This document shows positions 1-10,572 of a DNA stretch of 64,000 bases, piece by piece; position 1 is the first letter of the stretch; every line of letters starts with the position of its first letter. A model generated the notes under the pieces. The model was not told where the DNA came from. It was given only the letters and a program-made list of their open reading frames with translations, and did not search any database. The position numbers were made by a program, and so were the translations under genes. This stretch comes from Letharia columbiana. Lineage: Eukaryota; Ascomycota; Lecanoromycetes; Lecanorales; Parmeliaceae. Location of the stretch: the NCBI RefSeq assembly GCF_014066305.1, contig NW_023501039.1, positions 1,550,001-1,614,000 of the forward strand, given 5' to 3'.

Positions 1-2
1 GA

Positions 3-539
3 CCGGATTCACAGCGCCCATCACCTCAAACGACACAAAGTGAGTTTGCGGTAGGGTCAGCTCGTCGAAAAAAGGGCCCAAGGCGGCGCATCGTAGACGT
101 TGCTCGGGAGAGCTCCTCCCTCAATCAACAAAGTCAAAGGGAAATTTCGCAAGACATCGCACGTTCAACACCCGCCAGTGTTTGCACCGACGACGTGTCG
201 CCAAGGAGCAAGCCGACCTTACTCCCCCCACTGCAGATTCGATCTGACATACCATCGCCACAGCCGCAGCCGCTCGGAACAATAGATTCAGCCGCTTTCT
301 CACCTCCAGATGTATCCGACAAAGGACAATCTCTTGTCTCGGAAATCCAAAATTTGAATCTCAACGTCAACGGTGAAGCATATCGACAAAAGATTGAGAG
401 CCTCAAGAGCGAAGTTGGAAGCAATTGGTTAAGTGTGCTGAGTGAAGAGGGCTGGAATCAGCACCACATGAAACCAGAAGTCCCTGCTTTTCGAGCATCG
501 AGCCAGGGCATTCTCAGTGGCAGTCGCACTCTAGGCTAA
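3..539 (+). CDS. 3'-terminal exon of an unrecognised gene (5' end outside window)
   Basis: The frame beginning at base 3 is open from the left edge to a TAA at 537-539, about 178 residues, so the gene continues to the left. The visible part starts Ser/Gln/Pro-rich, contains a short basic patch (ARRKKGPRRRI, about residues 21-31), and ends in a less disordered segment (EAYRQKIESLKSEVGSNWL) that may be a short coiled coil. I do not recognise the family. The stretch reads as a regulatory tail of a larger protein. Apparent starts inside it are GTG codons in mid-frame and are not used. Overlapping ORFs in other frames are shadows. Confidence 0.6.
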   Translation, partial: PDSQRPSPQTTQSEFAVGSARRKKGPRRRIVDVARESSSLNQQSQREISQDIARSTPASVCTDDVSPRSKPTLLPPLQIRSDIPSPQPQPLGTIDSAAFSPPDVSDKGQSLVSEIQNLNLNVNGEAYRQKIESLKSEVGSNWLSVLSEEGWNQHHMKPEVPAFRASSQGILSGSRTLG

Positions 540-1020
540 AGAGCCGCCTACTCTTGACATTTACCCCTATTTTCAAGGAACGCCAAGGATCATTAACGTT
601 TTTCTGAACACGGCAATGACTCCTTGTAGGAATATCACATGGTTTGTCGGTCATAGGAGCAGCTCTTTCGTCTGCATTTGGTGTTTTCAAAGCGGGCATT
701 TTCCGCTGACGGCTAGCATAAGCGTTCTGTGCATAGATACCTTCTTTTCTCATGTGTTTCAAAATGGTCATGGAGCGATGGTAGGCCTGATCAATGGTAG
801 ATTTGTAGCATAGAAGCGAAGGCGTTAGGCGTTGCAAGAAGAAAGCATCCTCGGCATTGTTCGATCCATGGTAGATGTAAACATGACTTTGTGGCAACCA
901 AGTTTCCAGAAAAAGCGGCAATTTTGAGTACTGGCATCTTCCAGGTTTAGTGCACTCAGAGCCAAAATATTTGGCAATTGATGTGCAGAAACAGTTCGGA
1001 CAGAGTGCTCCATGGATCAT
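514..1020 (-). CDS. Hypothetical Cys-containing protein, possibly with an upstream exon
   Basis: A 168-codon ATG-started frame. Near its N-terminus lies a cysteine cluster (ALCPNCFCTS, then C-x6-C) that could bind zinc; the middle is a plausible globular segment around FFLQRLTPSLLCYKST. Minus-strand frames just upstream (1021-1195) are also open and Cys-bearing, so the true gene may have one more exon joined across a 50-60 nt intron, but I could not find a convincing donor. The 3' end would overlap the neighbouring plus-strand CDS tail-to-tail by 26 bases, which weakens the call. No family recognised. Confidence 0.3.
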   Translation of the reverse strand: MIHGALCPNCFCTSIAKYFGSECTKPGRCQYSKLPLFLETWLPQSHVYIYHGSNNAEDAFFLQRLTPSLLCYKSTIDQAYHRSMTILKHMRKEGIYAQNAYASRQRKMPALKTPNADERAAPMTDKPCDIPTRSHCRVQKNVNDPWRSLKIGVNVKSRRLFSLECDCH

Positions 1021-1199
1021 ACAATTCGGAGCTCGTGCTCAGATTGTCCACACACAAGAGGTTCTAGAGGTCCAGCTGTCTCACTACACACATGCAGGAG
1101 AGCTTGAGTCGGATTTACAATTCTCTTCAGGCAAGGATTGTGCTCTAATAAACTTCGAATTTTTCGACAAGTATGTACGAGGTTTAGAGTAGAGAGGCG

Positions 1200-1895
1200 A
1201 AAGGGCTTTACTAGCCGCTACATTCCTGCGCTAAGAGCCGACAACCCAATAATCCAAAGAACCCAACATCACTTCCTTCTCTAAAACGATCTTCTTACAG
1301 CCCACAAAATATCCCAATAAATCACATATCTGTGTATTTAAATTCGGTCAATACGTCTTCTCTACACTTAGCGACGACCACCTTTCTCATGTGCTGAAGA
1401 CGCCGTGTCACAATATCCAACAACAAGCCGAAAAACTTCAGCGACAGGACCTGCGAACAACTTCAACGTGATACCAACCTCACCAACTGTCCAGCTCACC
1501 ATACACTTGCTCCCGCCCTTGTGACCAGGCTTGTGGTAATCATTGGAGACCGGGGAAGATCGGACCTCTAAGACTTCTCTGTGGGGACCGGGTGTTGACG
1601 CTTTCGCTTTTGACGCGCAGTATCCCAAGGGGAGGAATCACCGCCTACACAAGAGTAGATTAAAGGTAAGTGGAAGTATATGAAGCGCTATCTGAGGCCC
1701 GCGTGGTGCATACCCTGCGAACGCGTTAATGCGAGTTTATGTTGGCAGGCTTCTATCAGGCTGGCTGACGCTGTAACAGGAAAGTAAGCTCTTCGAAATC
1801 CGGAATCAGAATTGTGAGAGGACGACTTTGAGTGGCTTTCAACACCGCCCTGAGCTCAGAAAAGCAGAAGTCGCCCCGCAAACTGGGACCACAGC
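1200..1895. other. Non-coding stretch upstream of PP1
   Basis: No supported gene. A minus-strand frame at 1368-1628 (86 codons, TTG start, in-frame TGA immediately upstream) resembles no family I know. The last part, about 1640-1895, should hold the PP1 promoter and 5' leader. Confidence 0.4.
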
Positions 1896-3158
1896 ATGGC
1901 GGATCAAAATGATGTGGACCTGGATTCCATCATCGATAGGCTGCTCGAAGTGAGAGGAAGTCGACCCGGGAAGCAGGTCCAGCTTCTTGAAGCAGAGATA
2001 CGTCACCTGTGCCAGAAGGCCCGCGAGATCTTCATCTCCCAGCCCATACTGTTGGAACTGGAAGCCCCGATCAAGGTATGTAGACTTTTTCAACGGTGCG
2101 GCTTGCAAAAGTATTTTTGGCATTCGAGATCATTACTGACACTCTGCTTTGCCTGTTGCAGATCTGTGGTGATATCCATGGCCAGTATTACGACCTTCTC
2201 CGCCTCTTTGAATATGGGGGATTCCCACCCGAAGCAAATTACCTCTTCCTTGGGGACTACGTCGACCGAGGCAAACAATCTCTTGAAACCATTTGCTTGC
2301 TTCTCGCGTACAAGATCAAGTATCCAGAGAACTTCTTCATCCTGCGTGGGAACCACGAGTGTGCATCGATCAACCGCATATATGGATTCTACGATGAATG
2401 CAAGAGGAGGTATAACATCAAGCTGTGGAAGACGTTCACCGATTGCTTCAACTGCTTGCCGATTGCAGCAATTATCGATGAGAAAATATTCACGATGCAT
2501 GGGGGACTGAGCCCTGATCTGAATTCCATGGAACAGATCCGTCGTGTGATGCGACCTACAGATGTGAGCGATGTTCCGGTTTTCTCAAGAGGCTCGTGGC
2601 CTTCAAAGAGCCCGGGTTGTGCTCGGGTAGTGATCCGCTGACTTCCGTAGATCCCCGACTGCGGCCTGTTGTGCGACTTGCTGTGGTCAGATCCTGACAA
2701 AGATATCACTGGGTGGAGCGAAAACGACCGCGGGGTCTCATTCACCTTCGGGCCTGATGTCGTTTCTCGATTTCTACAGAAGCATGACATGGACCTTATC
2801 TGCCGCGCGCATCAGGTCGTTGAGGACGGATACGAATTTTTTTCGAAAAGGCAGCTAGTCACGCTATTCAGCGCGCCCAATTACTGTGGAGAATTCGATA
2901 ATGCAGGCGCTATGATGAGCGTGGACGAGAGCTTGTTGTGTTCGTTCCAGGTAAGCCACTCCACCTAATGTGCTTGCAAAGTCGCAGGTCCATTACTTTC
3001 CCCACAGCCGGCTGTCATAAATCTTTGGAAATGCAGTAATTAACGCCACATTTTATCTGCAGATCTTAAAGCCAGCGGAGAAGAAAACAAAGTACGTCTA
3101 CGGTGGCATGAGCACTGGCCGGCCTGTAACTCCTCCAAGGAAGCAAAAGAAGAAGTAA
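1896..3158 (+). CDS. GLC7: Serine/threonine protein phosphatase PP1 catalytic subunit
   Basis: Catalytic subunit of type-1 phosphatase (GLC7 in yeast, bimG in Aspergillus), which removes phosphate from Ser/Thr residues in mitosis, glycogen metabolism and polarity under targeting subunits. Four exons: 1896-2075, 2162-2563, 2651-2950 and 3063-3158, giving 325 residues, the usual family length. Introns are 86, 87 and 112 nt with GTATG/GTGAG/GTAAG donors. All metal-ligand motifs are present: GDIHG (Asp64, His66), GDYVDRG (Asp92), GNHE (Asn124, His125), the MHGG histidine and the CRAHQ histidine. [11 protein letters not shown] is intact. The tail TPPRKQKKK is a basic fungal PP1 terminus. Start at ATG 1896, giving [17 protein letters not shown]. 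Confidence 0.98.
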
Positions 3159-3930
3159 TGTACCAACACAAGCTCTCCGTGTGCAGCAGGTTCGGGCGAA
3201 GATAGATCCCAATCACCATTTACGTTACCATCACGATCGAAATCACAAAGCGCTAGCCATACACCCACATAACTTCCGCGATCGATATTGCTACCCCCTT
3301 TTCGTCGCTCTGATCTCTCGTCTTCCTCCTCTATCACCCTACGGTTGGCGACGACGGCGGTGGATTAAAGGTCAAGAGCATGAGGGGTTGGGGGTTGGCT
3401 GTCTCTACGTCGGTGTTTTGCTATGCTAGGATGATGGTGGACTTGGTGGACCCTGTCAGCGGTCTTAAGATATTCAGTGAGTTCATGTCGCTTGGCGGCA
3501 GATTCAGATAAATTCTCGTGCTCGATCATAGACCCGTTGAATGCGTGTGTCATGGCATTCGACTTCTGCCTCGCCGGTCTCCCCACTTCATATCATCCTT
3601 CCATATCTACGGTATACCGCCATCGTCCTCAGCAAACCCTCCCAACTTCAGACCCATCATAGGCATAAAATTCAACCTTTGCTGATCATGTTCGCCTTGT
3701 GTGCGATTAGGCAAGGGTAGTCTCAGGGTTGTGGTGGATCGTAGGTCACCTCTTCAATGCTAACAGTCTAGACAAGGGGGTCACGGAAGATGTCGTAGAG
3801 CTGTAGCAGTAGTATTTGATCCTCAGGTGTAACCGACTGTCAGGAGGAGAGCGCTAATTTGCATGCACGCGTGGATTAGAAACGCGTGAGCGCGTCCCCC
3901 CCGAACTTGGCCTCTCCCATACACGAATGC
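3159..3930. other. Intergenic: PP1 3' region and DUT1 promoter
   Basis: No supported gene. It holds the 3' flank of PP1 and the leader of dUTPase. Short ORFs on both strands lack recognisable features. Confidence 0.5.
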
Positions 3931-4556
3931 ATGATGCCCACACCGCCGTCATCACACGAGCCCCCGTCTCTGCCAACATCCCCCTTGCCTAAACGTCCCA
4001 AAACAGACATGTCTTCCTCTTCCGCCCCGAAAGCGCCAAAGAACAATACCGCCCCCCCACCACCTCTCTCAGCCTCCCCCCCACTGCTCGTGAAGAAGCT
4101 CTCACCGCATGCAAAAACGCCTACGAGAGGGAGTGCTTTCGCTGCCGGGTATGATATATACAGTGCCAAAGAGTGCAGGATTCCGAAGAGGGGCAAGGGA
4201 TTGGTCGATACGGATATCAGCATTGCGGTTGGCGAGGGGTGCTGTGAGTTGGCCATTGCGGGTCGAGATGGCAGGTGCACTTGCTGACTATGATGACTGC
4301 AGATGGCAGGATAGCACCACGCTCGGGCCTGGCAGTCAAGCATTTCATAGATACAGGGGCAGGTGTCATCGATTCGGATTACAGAGGACAGGTCAAAGTG
4401 CTCTTGTTCAATCATTCTGAGGTGGACTTTGAGATCAAGGAAGGGGATCGAATAGCCCAGCTCGTGATTGAGCGAATCTACACGCCAGAGGTTGTGGTTG
4501 TAGACGAGCTGGAGGAGAGTGTCAGGGGTGCGGGGGGCTTCGGCAGTACTGGATAG
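3931..4556 (+). CDS. DUT1: dUTP diphosphatase (dUTPase)
   Basis: Hydrolyses dUTP to dUMP and pyrophosphate, keeping uracil out of DNA and supplying dUMP for thymidylate synthesis; acts as a trimer. Two exons, 3931-4243 and 4303-4556, are joined over a 59-nt intron with a CTGAC branch site, giving 188 residues. All five trimeric dUTPase motifs are visible: [18 protein letters not shown] (the intron splits the Tyr codon just before it), [22 protein letters not shown] and the C-terminal [11 protein letters not shown]-loop-like motif. The first 60-65 residues are a Pro/Ser-rich extension with KRPK, possibly a localisation signal. The frame is open upstream to a GTG, but ATG 3931 (MMPTPPS) is the first ATG; the Met at about 4009 (MSSSSAPK) is an alternative. 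Confidence 0.96.
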
Positions 4557-4653
4557 GCATGATAGCCGTCAATGGATTTCAGCTTTACCGTCGGATTGCG
4601 CAACACGGTGGTACATGTCTTCAATCGTTCCGTTTTTAAGAAATTGATATCTC

Positions 4654-6228
4654 TCATGTCTTCTCGGGTTCTTCAATCTCGTCACTTCCTTCACTTCTAT
4701 TTTCAGCCAGATGTTTCGGCTCTGCTTTCTCCTCATTCGTCTCTGGCACCGCACTAGTGTCTTGCTCCAGTCTCAGAACCCTCAGGTCTTCGCTCTCTGC
4801 CGCACCCGTTCCCTCCGTCGTTTGAGCTCTTCGCCCCTCAGCATCTTCGTCTCCAGCCAGACCCTCCGCCTTCCAGGCTGTACGAGGCGATCTCAAGTCT
4901 TCCAAACATCTCACAACTCTCACCTCAGCTGCCTTTGTGCGCCGTAAGCCCAATCTCTTTTCGCTGTCCTTTTCCTTCTCCATAACCCCTAGTGACCCAC
5001 CCATTCCTTCCAATTCTTGGTCCCTGGCCTCCTTTGTCTTCACCAAGATAGCATGCATACTCCCCAAAACCTTCTCTGCTGCCTTTGCCAGCGGCAGATC
5101 TGTTGCTTTGACGTCGTTGGAGGAAACCCAGCTTTTGGTACCGCTCAGATTAGCTTCCGTTACAGCTTCACGAAGTCGAACTACAGTCAGCGCCGCGAAC
5201 ATGTCACCTGTTCCGCTGAAGAAGCAGTCTATAGCTGGGATATCAATTTTGAAGATACGAGGAGAAAAGTCGGCTCGGGCGGTAGAGCCGACAACAGACA
5301 TTCTTGAGGGCGAATCTGAGAGTCGAATGGAAGTAATGATTATATGTGGAATACGGTGAGTCTTGTGGAGTCTTGCAAGAGCCTCTTGGAGGGTCGATAG
5401 GGATGTGATTTTGGTCTCAGAGAGGAGCCTATTGGGTTACGTTTCAGATCTGCATTCGACCTGTCCGTTGAAGAATGTCTTACTCCGCTTCAAATTGATT
5501 GGGGAGGATCAGGTCGGCGTCCCGCAGCAGGTTTCTGTACACGGGTACAACGTCCTCACTAACGTAGAGTCGCCCTTGATCGCCCATGACAGGATCGAGG
5601 ACTGCCAATGTTAAGTGATTCAGGTCCACCAACATTTCATGGGGTTATCACATACCCCAGAAGAAGGACCCCACCTTTGTTGAAGCTCGAAGCTTCATGT
5701 CCCTGGCGATGGCGCCGATTGCATCAACGGCTTCAGCGCTGGGGGCATAGCCCGTAAGCATGACATCGAAGTCGGTAAGGTAGCTTTCCTTGAGCCCAGC
5801 GTAGAGGTGGGATATTTCTTCTGCAGATGTCTTGGTGCCTTTGAACTGCTTGTAACCGGTGTGATTGCCTGGAATGTGTTCAGCAACAAAGAAACAGCCA
5901 GTGATGACCCGAAAGAGGGGCTTCGAGGATCAATTGCTTGAGTCTGCATACTAAACTGCACGGTATTGATGGCAGCGACGTCGCAGCCCATAGTCTGCAT
6001 GACGAATGCGGCCATTTTGTTGCCGACATATCTGTATTCTTTCAGGCTTTGTTTCGGGCCAGCAGACTGAGGGTGCAATTGGGAGGGGGGGGGGGGGCAC
6101 TTACCCGTAGACAACCTTGATGAGATATGTCAGCCATATGCGCCGCTGATATGATAGGGCAGTGGCGTCCCTACATGACTGGCAATGGCCAATACCCGCG
6201 TTTCTGGTACTACAGGCTCTGAAGACAT
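4654..6228 (-). CDS. BUD16: Pyridoxal kinase (PfkB/ribokinase superfamily)
   Basis: ATP-dependent phosphorylation of pyridoxal/pyridoxine to the 5'-phosphate (vitamin B6 salvage). Six exons on the minus strand: 6228-6175, 6115-6105, 6031-5952, 5868-5656, 5601-5484 and 5428-4654; frame closes exactly for 416 residues. Exon 2 is only 11 nt and supplies part of the invariant HVVYGYVGNKMAAF segment. Other markers are NTVQFSNHTGY, LDPVMGDQGRLYV, DLILPNQFEAE and the active-site FFSGTGDMFAAL with the catalytic Asp. After the kinase core (to about residue 290) comes a charged Glu/Lys-rich tail ending EIEEPEKT, which I infer to be dispensable for catalysis. Intron 2 contains a run of 13 G (6085-6097 on the plus strand). 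Confidence 0.95.
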
Positions 6229-6644
6229 AGTAGAGGAAGAACAAGGTGCGAAAGGGGAAGAGCAGAGAGGAGGTTGAAGTAAAAGCGAAAGGAAAAGCGG
6301 GACCGTTTTGATCGCTTATCAATCTTATCATATCATATCAGGAGGTACGGATCGTATGTCCTTACCCTGCGATTACCTCTTTCTGCATTCTCCTCGTCTC
6401 TGACCACAGGATGGGACTTCAATACTGGGCTTCTCGAAACAAATATCGCATTATATCTGCATTATTGTGTCTTCATCGTATCATGCATGCTTGCTTCATC
6501 GAGCCATTTATATACGGGGTATCGACCGTTCCAACAGTCGCTCCTGCAAATGCAATCATCCATTTTTTTGAAACAGCTGTTGTGAGCAAAGCGCAAAGCA
6601 CCCACTGTGCTTATGAGAACGTATCAAATACCACTCTTGTATCT
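6229..6644. promoter_or_regulatory. Pyridoxal kinase 5' flank and Inp2-like gene 3' flank
   Basis: 416 bp between the start of the pyridoxal kinase gene and the stop of the next minus-strand gene. It should carry the kinase promoter and the neighbour's polyadenylation region. Apart from a repeated ATCATAT near 6325 I see no distinct element. Confidence 0.4.
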
Positions 6645-8716
6645 TCATACGATACTAAGTCGTCCTGTCGTACGTCTCCTTGGTCGTAGTTTGATGACCG
6701 TTTCCAACTCTTTGAGCATATGCGTATTAGCGTTTAATTTTTCCTTCACAATCGTCTGCCTCACGCGGTCCTCCTTCGTCTTGGCAATCCTCTCTTCTCT
6801 TGTCAAAGTACTCCTCTGCCTTGGTAAGGCAACGGCTTCGAAGATTTCTTCACTCGAGCTGCTCGTCATAGTGCTGGACCGTGATCGAGGAGGCTTCGAG
6901 AATCCGTTGAGTGCCTGTAGAGCATCCTGGGGGCTTCCTCCGACAGCAGTGGCCCCGGAAAGGCTGGATGTGGGGGAGGCTGGGAATGCATTGCTAGTGG
7001 ACGATAAGGATCTCTTATGATCCTTTTTCTCGAGATTCGTGGCTAAAGCCGCTTTTCCTTCCTCCCATTCCTGGATAAGACCTTTCAGATCAGCTCCAAT
7101 GGAATCATATTGTGCCAGCAGATTTGTGCTAGATTCCGGGACTTCATCTGAACGCTCCAGTGCTTCGTCAGACTCGTCCCGGAGGAGGCGCATCTTCGCC
7201 TGGAGGCCACGGATCCCCTGAGACAGGTTGCCTAATTGTCGCATTTGGCTTCGCATGCGCTCTCTACCGGGCGTCAACGGTATCTTCGGAGTGGGGGGAG
7301 TGGGGAAGTCTATTGAGTGCCCGATCAATCTTTGGTATTATCAAACTGAAGTCTCCAGGCTTACCTTCCTCTTCTCCCATCACCTCATCGATATTTGATA
7401 TCATTCTAACGGTAAGTGAAGTAACATTGCTCATCATCTCCACTGCAATTGACCACCTCCGAAAGTCCGACTTGCTACCGTCGGCGTCCAAAGCTAAAAG
7501 AGTACATAGTACGAGCTTCCTTAAAATATGAAGCTTCTGCAAGCCCACCTTGAGATCCTGAAGAGTGTCTGCATCTTCAATCTCGGCAAGCTTTACATTG
7601 GCAACTAGCTCTGCATCCTCCAAATCCGTCCGGCTGATTTCGTAAATGTCGTAATATTTGTCCAAGTCGAGTGTAGCGGCAAATGACTTCAGACTCTGGT
7701 ACACATGGTAGTAAGGAGAAAACATTGAGATTAGAATTCTGTGTATAGTTCGCCGCAAGCGTGCGCATCGCTTAATCTGGCTCCTTTCCTCGAGTCGAGT
7801 GATAGGGGGTAGTGGATTGCATCTATGTCAACATCATTAGCCGGTGTTCACTGGAGGTTGCCTAGAACGCACATATTGTAACCACGAGAGACGAGCTCTA
7901 CTTCTTGTATAAGCGTGATCCCTGCAGAAACTGCAGCATCGAAATCTTGTGCATTAGTTGTCAGGGAAGAGGCGCTCTCAATCGCTTGGATACGCAAATA
8001 GTGCAAGCATTGCCGTCGAAAGTAGTAGTACAAGGTCAGAGTGATAGCGACGGCAACTGACGCAAGCAGGCATATTTGTGATGGGTCATATGGCACAATC
8101 GCTCTACTCCGTAACCAACGTACAGACCATGCAAGAGCGAAGGCGGTTGCGCCGGTCAGGGAAAGACCTAGCCTGCTAGGTACGAAACTTCCATCTTTTC
8201 TCCATTTCGGCGAACCGTCTTCAGAAGGCGCTGGGAATGTTTGGCGTCTGTATGTCTTGGGGTTTGAGTGTTCACTGAGCAGCTGAGATGCAACTATGAC
8301 GTATCGGAACTGTTCCAGAAAGAGTGCATTCTCGGTCCAACCAAGGCGACTATGGACAGCGGTCTATATATGAACATTGTAAGCACAATAATCGGTGTAG
8401 TGATAGGTTTATATGTCTTACCGAGCAGGTGTTGTGGATACGGGCCACAGCGCCCTTCGCTAGAGGAGACTCCAGAGTGAGTATGCGTGAGGGCTTTTTC
8501 CGCGACTTCTGATGCCGGGTTGGTCGACCCAGTGGAGCAAAAGATATCGTCTCCGCTTGTGGTTTTGGCTCGTTGGTAGTCGTTGTTGAAGCCCATTCTT
8601 GATTGTTCTCTCCTTCGCCTTCCTTCACATTAGCTATTGAGCGCGGTGAACAATTAGAGTGCTTTACCCTCAAGATAGTGTGCAGTGGGTGAATCTTCAA
8701 AGATCACGGTTTCCAT
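6645..8716 (-). CDS. Vezatin/Inp2-family peroxisome membrane protein
   Basis: Matches the fungal proteins with the vezatin/'myosin-binding motif of peroxisomes' domain; the yeast relative Inp2 is the peroxisomal receptor for class V myosin. Five exons: 8716-8668, 8618-8422, 8363-7873, 7822-7365 and 7309-6645, giving 619 residues; introns 49, 58, 50 and 55 nt, all frame-consistent. Order: METVIFEDSP N-terminus, a disordered Lys/Arg-rich segment, FLEQFRYVIVASQLL, two predicted membrane spans (about residues 148-165 and 179-197), then the family core LIQEVELVSRGYN followed by PLPPITRLEERSQIKRC. The C-terminal third is Ser/Thr-rich and ends in a predicted coiled coil (ERIAKTKEDRVRQTIVKEKL). That it binds myosin and inherits peroxisomes is inference from the family. 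Confidence 0.85.
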
Positions 8717-9269
8717 AGCAGGCGATTATTGACAAGATCCAACATGCTTCACGTTGTGGGCGGCGGCTGTATGTGGAACAGCGGCATGCTGAGACGAGGC
8801 GATGCCTAGGGTTTCAGATGCGACTTTGCAAAGCGGCGACCTCTCCATTTGGAAACAAAGACGCTTTCCTGACCTCGAAGCAAAAGAGGAACAATGGGAT
8901 GACTTGTTTCGTTCGCATTCGAGATGGGGAGATTGGTTTGACGCGTCTGCCGGACGCTAGGCGCTCTCGGTCTCACTACTTACCCACGCCCCAGAGTACC
9001 TAGGTAAGATCTTATGTACCTCTGACATAGCATGCGAGGACTGGTGAGGTTGCCTGTAGTAGCATAGCGAATACATCAATTGGGATAAGAAGGCAAAATT
9101 GGCATGCTGAGAGATAATGCAAAGGTCCTCACTCCGCAGGTAGAGTAAAGTAGCAATTCCGAGATTCCGATTCCCAACCTCGGCCTCCCCATAATCTTAT
9201 GGGGCTATCCGCCTCCAAGTGAGTGAGGGGACACCACGAGATGTTCTCATCACCAATATACACAACAGC
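8717..9269. promoter_or_regulatory. Divergent intergenic region
   Basis: 553 bp between two divergently transcribed genes, so it should contain both promoters. No ORF in it has supporting features. Confidence 0.4.
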
Positions 9270-10572
9270 ATGGCCGGTGCCGTTCGGCAGCCAATAAATG
9301 TTGCTTCACTATCCACTTACATAGAGAAGAATATAGCCGACATTAAATTGCCTATCAGCCTCAAGCAGGTACTTCCTCATGCTCTTCCTGGAGGAGGAAC
9401 TTTGACTGACATGCGCCTTAGTTTGGCTTTGGTCAATCAAATCCTACCTACCAGCTCAGGGCAGGCGATGGAAGGAAATATGTATTACGAAAGAAGCCAC
9501 CGGGCAAGCTGCTTTCCAAGACAGCACACCAGGTCGAACGCGAGTTCCGCATCATCCACGCTTTAGAGAGCACAGATGTCCCGGTCCCTAAAGCCTACTG
9601 GCTGTGCGAAGATACTACGGTGATCGATACTGCTTTCTATGTCATGGAATATCTGGATGGACGCATATTCGAGGATGCATCATTTCCAGGCATCAATGCC
9701 GAAGAGAGAAACCAGATGTGAGCCAACCACCCCGTATTCTGTTTCTGCAATACTCACCAAGTACAGGTGGCAGGATGCTGTCGTGACGCTTGCGAAGCTT
9801 CACCGCGTTTCTCCTTCCTCCGTCGGCCTCTCGAGCTTTGGCAAGCACTCAGGCTTCTACGACCGCCAAATCAAGACCTTCAGCACCATCTCTGCGGCGC
9901 AAGCCCAAGCGATCGATGTCGAGACCAAGACTCGAGTAGGCAAGACTCCGCACTATGAAGATGTAGTGGAGTTCCTTCGAGATTCAAAAAGCCAGCCGCA
10001 AGATCGCGGCACATTGATCCACGGCGACTACAAGATCGACAACCTTGTCTATCACCAGACGGAACCCCGGGTAATAGGCATTCTCGAGTAAGTGACTTCC
10101 TCAAGGCTTATGACGCCACGATTTCGTAATATGGCTGGGCTCTGGTCAACTGATCCCGCCATTTAGCTGGGAAATGTCTACAATTGGCCATCCATTGTCT
10201 GACCTTTCGAACCTCCTCAGCCCGTACAGCTTCGCCGACAATCCTCCTAATGATGCGCTGTCTGTCCGCACGAACCTCGCTTTCCGTCCGTCTTCCAGTA
10301 TTCCTGGGCTCCCTTCGCGCTCTCAGTGCGTGCAATGGTACACTGAGGTCGCAGGCTGGGATCCGAGCTCGGAGGTGGACTGGGGAGATGCATTCGCAGC
10401 GTTCCGCAATGGTGTAATCATGCAAGGCATCGCAGCTAGATATGCGCAGCGACAGGCCAGTAGTGAAAAGGCAAAAGAAATTGGAGATTTGATGGGACCA
10501 TATGGAGAATTTTCATGGTGCCTGATTGAGCGATGGAAAAAGAAAGCTGCCAAAGTTAAGGCAAAATTTTAA
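9270..10572 (+). CDS. Aminoglycoside-phosphotransferase-like (ACAD10/11 N-domain type) kinase
   Basis: Predicted small-molecule kinase of the APH/ChoK fold, closest in motif to the N-terminal domain of ACAD10/ACAD11, where 4-hydroxy acyl substrates are phosphorylated; the fungal substrate is unknown. Four exons: 9270-9368, 9422-9717, 9767-10087 and 10167-10572, giving 373 residues. Motifs: [12 protein letters not shown] (nucleotide-binding loop), [12 protein letters not shown] (ATP-anchoring Lys), [12 protein letters not shown] (hinge), [14 protein letters not shown] (catalytic Asp and Asn, about residues 215-228) and [16 protein letters not shown] (metal Asp, split by the third intron). The frame is open upstream to a GTG at 9219, but ATG 9270 ([14 protein letters not shown]) fits the family N-terminus. 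No acyl-CoA dehydrogenase domain follows. Confidence 0.93.

Noticed and set aside
1368..1628. 86-codon minus-strand ORF
   Set aside because: TTG start with an in-frame stop just upstream, no acceptor in phase and no recognisable motif.
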